Assembly: GCA_963082975.1 (NCBI GenBank)
Contig: OY720345.1
Coordinates: 32,186,611 to 32,250,610 of the forward strand
Length of the DNA: 64,000 nucleotides
DNA from: Labia minor
Lineage: Eukaryota; Arthropoda; Insecta; Dermaptera; Spongiphoridae
Direction of reading: 5' to 3'
In this document: positions 60,585 through 64,000 of the stretch, in pieces
Position numbering within the stretch: the first letter of the stretch is position 1
How the letters are laid out: every line of letters begins with the position of its first letter
Notes under the pieces: generated by a model
The model's input: the letters and a program-made list of their open reading frames with translations, nothing else
Databases searched by the model: none
Told to the model about the DNA's origin: nothing
Program-made: the position numbers and the translations under genes

Positions 60585-60748
60585 TTACAAGAGTTGAAGT
60601 TGCTCTGCAATTCGTTGGAAAGTGGTGCTGTGTGATCTGTCGGCGATGTTCCCAGTGACCTTGCCTTGATGGTTCCAGACGGTCAATTTCACCGGCACTT
60701 GGCATTCGTGTACAGGTGAAAGTCCCACTCACGCACAACGCTTGGCAC
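60585..60748 (-). pseudogene. exon-like island with broken frame, identity unknown
   Basis: Minus strand, after CATATTCAG: one frame reads VPSVVREWDFHLYTNAKCR then stops; the +2 frame continues in the same style as VPVKLTVWNHQGKVTGNIAD and FQRIAEQLQLL, then stops at 60585. The composition looks like one protein with a single-base frame break, as in a pseudogene or an assembly error. A third frame is open throughout but less protein-like. I do not recognise the family. Confidence 0.35.
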
Positions 60749-61017
60749 CTGAATATGGTACACCTTCTCCAGAATAAACAGCCATCTATCTATCTACAAA
60801 TCCATTTGGGTTAATATTATTTGAATAGCCAGAAAGTTGAAATTAAGAGGAAAAATTTTTTTATAATAATAATATTATAATCACTTATACCAGAAAATAA
60901 AATGATTTATTCAATATTTATATTTTGGCCATATCCATTAACCACCATCAAATCATTCACTTCTATTTTATTATTATATTTATTTTGACTTATCTATCTT
61001 ATCTTATTATACTAGCA

Positions 61018-61057
<40 letters not shown>

Positions 61058-61119
61058 CTATCAGATTTATCAGGGATATAATCATGTATTTTTGTGAGAT
61101 TGTTTTCTTGACGTTTCGG

Positions 61120-61266
61120 AACCCATTTAAGCGCCATTTTCAAGGGATTATTTAGTTGGGAATATTTTTGGGATTCTGGGTCTTAGTCTGTGTGACCAAG
61201 GGTTAATATCGGGATTTTGGGTTGATGAGCCAGCTTCGCTAACCTCTCACCCTGTGGCGCCTTTTA
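61120..61266 (+). repeat. interspersed repeat family E, copy 1
   Basis: Shares TCGGGATTTTGGGTTGATGA with the copy at 62690-62830 (TTGGGATTTTGGGTTGATTG). A GGCGCC-type word occurs at each end (AGCGCCATT, GTGGCGCC). Confidence 0.45.
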
Positions 61267-62689
61267 TTATAACAAATAGTATTATTATTAAATTTATAAT
61301 TTGGTTATATTTATTTAGCTATATAAAACTTTTTATTAAATTTAAATCATGATTTTTTATTATTGTTTATTTGTATATAATTTATAAAATTATGATAAAT
61401 ATTTTATAAATTTTAAAGACTAGTCTTTGACTAATGCCACCAATAAAAAAAATATTTTGTTTAATAAAATATCATTTGAAAATAATTTGAAATAACTTAA
61501 TATAAAGTAATTTAAATAAATTTTTAGAACATAAAAGATAATTTGTTTAGAAACAATTTTTTTCCAATTCTTTCAAAAATTTTAATTATACTAAACACTT
61601 TGTACGGTAATTATCCGAAAATTATCAAGTTCATTTTTTTCAAAACATTATATACATATATATAGATTCATCTAATAATTTATTTTTTAATGTAGTAGGT
61701 TTATTTTAATAGGAATATTAAATAGATATGAAAATATTACTTAAATGTTAATTAAATAATAATTAATTAACAATAAATGTTGTTGTTTTTCTTATTATAT
61801 TATTAATGAAATTTTGTTTAAATTATGCATTGAATAATTATTTATATATATAATATTAATTAATTATATCATATCACGCAAGCGTAAATATTATCTAGGT
61901 TACTAATATTTACTTAAAAAGAGCTTCCTTTTAAAGAATGAAAAATGATTTCAGATATAAACAAAATAAAATGATAAGAAGTTTAAGTATATATTTGTAA
62001 TACTTTTATTTCTCTTTTTAACTGTAAATTTATAAATAAATGCATACATTTGTGGCCCTCATAAAAGTCCTTTGCATTATTCAGGTTCATTGGTTGATAT
62101 TGGGATAATAAATTTAATACGATTTCTATAAAATTCCAAACCACTTGAGCTTTTTCCTACTTTCATTTTTCCTTTATATTAAAATATTTTAAAAATTAAT
62201 CGCATATTTTTCATCTGAACTAAAATATATAAATATATGACCTGTTCATCACTCTACAAAAACATTCTCTCTTTTCAATTCCAGATTTAATTATTATTAT
62301 TAAGATTAAATTAAATATTAAATGAAAATTCTATAAAAAACATAATTTCCTCAAAAAATCTATAATTAAGGAAACAGTAATGCCCTGATCGGGAACAAGT
62401 TTTAGAATCTATAATTATTTTCTTAATTAATGAATTTAATAATCTAGTATTTAAATGATCAATAAAATAGCAAGTATATAAGAAATCAAATTTTCCTTTA
62501 AACAACAATCCAATATATATTTAAAACTACTCCCATTTATAAAGAAATTTATTAATATACAATTTAAAAATTAAATATAGACCTAATTTTGATTATTCAC
62601 TTTTATGCATATCTAAATTCTAAAATATATCATTTAACTAAATTTAATTAATTTCAATTATTTTAAAGTTTTATTGTGAGATTTCAGTC

Positions 62690-62830
62690 ATGGCGTTTTG
62701 GTGTCCAGTTGATATAGAAAAGAATATTTTCCTATTCTAGGGCACCAGGACTCAATGTTGGGATTTTGGGTTGATTGGGTGGATAATTTTTGACTTACTT
62801 CGTTCTGAAACCCTAAAGAATCTCCCCACT
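62690..62830 (+). repeat. interspersed repeat family E, copy 2
   Basis: Contains ATGGCGTTTTGGTGTCC, GGGCACCAGGACTCAATG and the shared GGGATTTTGGGTTGAT block. Confidence 0.45.
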
Positions 62831-64000
62831 AGCACTAACTCTAAAATACGTCTAGTTAGTACGACAACGAACATATAGTAGATTCTTATCTTCAATTGTA
62901 TTTTTGAGGATAAATTTTAATTAGAATAGATGAAAATATTTTAATATGTAAAATATAAATATATGTATATAAATATTTATTTATATATAAAGTCACACAT
63001 CACAAATCCTATTTCCTCATTAAGTAGTAGTAACAAATTTATTTCTCAATCACACTTGAACTTTGGTTATTTAAATTTGCATATCATGCATAAAAATAAG
63101 ACACATGGAATGAAATTATTTTTGGTATACATATATTCAAAACTCGATTATTAATAATTAGCATTTAGAATAATATATTGATAGAAAAAATGAAATAAAT
63201 TCAGAGATATTTGAAAAATGTTTCGTATGGTTGGTGTTTTTTTTAAATTTATTTTCCAAAACCATTTTCAATAATAAATTTAAATTTTTAAATTTAACTC
63301 CTGAAAGTTAGGTAATCAGTGATACACCTGTAAGAGCGTACTCCACAAATTCATCCACTATTCTTTCAAATTAACATAGCTACTTTATATACTACTATTA
63401 AAATTCAACCAAACTGTTATTTAAAATTAAATAACATTAACTATGATCGTAATATATCGATATTCAGGTAAATTAATAACTCTTGATCATATTTAGCATT
63501 AAGTATTTTGTTTAATATATTGGGTTTTTTTCTTATCTATTATTCATATTTCTATTTTGTTTAATAAAACTTTTTGCTATAATTTCTTAACTTTAACAGA
63601 TTTAGAAATAATTATGTATATTTTTAGAAAAATTAATTATTTTTCTCTCATTTAGTATTTCTAATCAGTTTCCCATTAATTGATGAAGTCAAATTCACAT
63701 TATATTTGACCCATGAGATTATTATGACAAAACGCTCTATAATTACAAATCATTCAAATCTTAAACTGGATCATTATATTCTTATCTTGGTCCAAACATG
63801 TGTTTTATTATTAATTTTGACATTCGCGTTCAAAATCATTAAAAATTTATTTAATTGTATATATATATTTATTTATTTATTTATTTATATATACCCAACT
63901 ACTAAACATATTTATTTAAAGATAATAATGAAAATTGAAATTAATTTTGACAATATTAAACAATTTTATGGAAAATATATCAATTTTTTTAACCCCTGCA
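62831..64000. other. AT-rich right edge
   Basis: Only short low-complexity frames and a (TTTA)n run near 63870; no gene or recognisable repeat. Confidence 0.5.

Noticed and set aside
1..64000. CRISPR arrays, prophage, operons or bacterial contamination
   Set aside because: No spaced direct-repeat array exists; the genes are spliced and eukaryotic; tandem repeats are microsatellites.

Overview
The window reads as a very AT-rich invertebrate nuclear genome, most likely an arthropod. Two spliced genes on the + strand give proteins that resemble insect ClC-a and Esyt2 throughout. Introns have GT-AG ends and are long, and the remaining DNA is full of transposon debris and (TA)n tracts. Nothing is prokaryotic: there are no operons, CRISPR arrays or intact RNA genes. 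I could not name the species.

Region 1 (about 130 to 15,840): a CLC-type chloride channel of the ClC-2/ClC-a group, reconstructed as 18 coding exons and 972 codons, with a GC-richer 5' region before exon 1 and a polyadenylation signal at 15,831. Its introns hold a 630-bp repeat, tRNA-derived SINEs, a Jockey/I-like LINE fragment and a 222-bp MITE.

Region 2 (17,989 to 40,263): an extended synaptotagmin (membrane hairpin, SMP domain, three C2 domains), 19 coding exons per transcript and about 797 codons. Its most striking feature is a cluster of three alternative exons (31,270; 33,428; 34,817). Each encodes the same half of C2A, including calcium-binding loop 3. Each enters at phase 0 and leaves at phase 2, so the reading frame survives only if one of the three is used. 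The three loops differ in length and chemistry. A decayed mariner lies inside the cluster, and two hairpins and a GU-rich tract lie beside it.

Region 3 (40.3 to 64 kb): no gene I can identify. It is AT-rich sequence carrying LINE 3' ends in antisense orientation, SINEs, two full-length 630-bp-family relatives, a foldback MITE, and a few GC-rich exon-like islands (45.3-47.7 kb, 55.5-56.2 kb, 60.6-60.75 kb) that may belong to unrecognised genes.

The two proteins act in different places: the channel conducts chloride at the plasma membrane, and the synaptotagmin tethers ER to plasma membrane and moves lipid in response to calcium. I see no evidence in the sequence that they are co-regulated beyond lying in tandem 2.1 kb apart.
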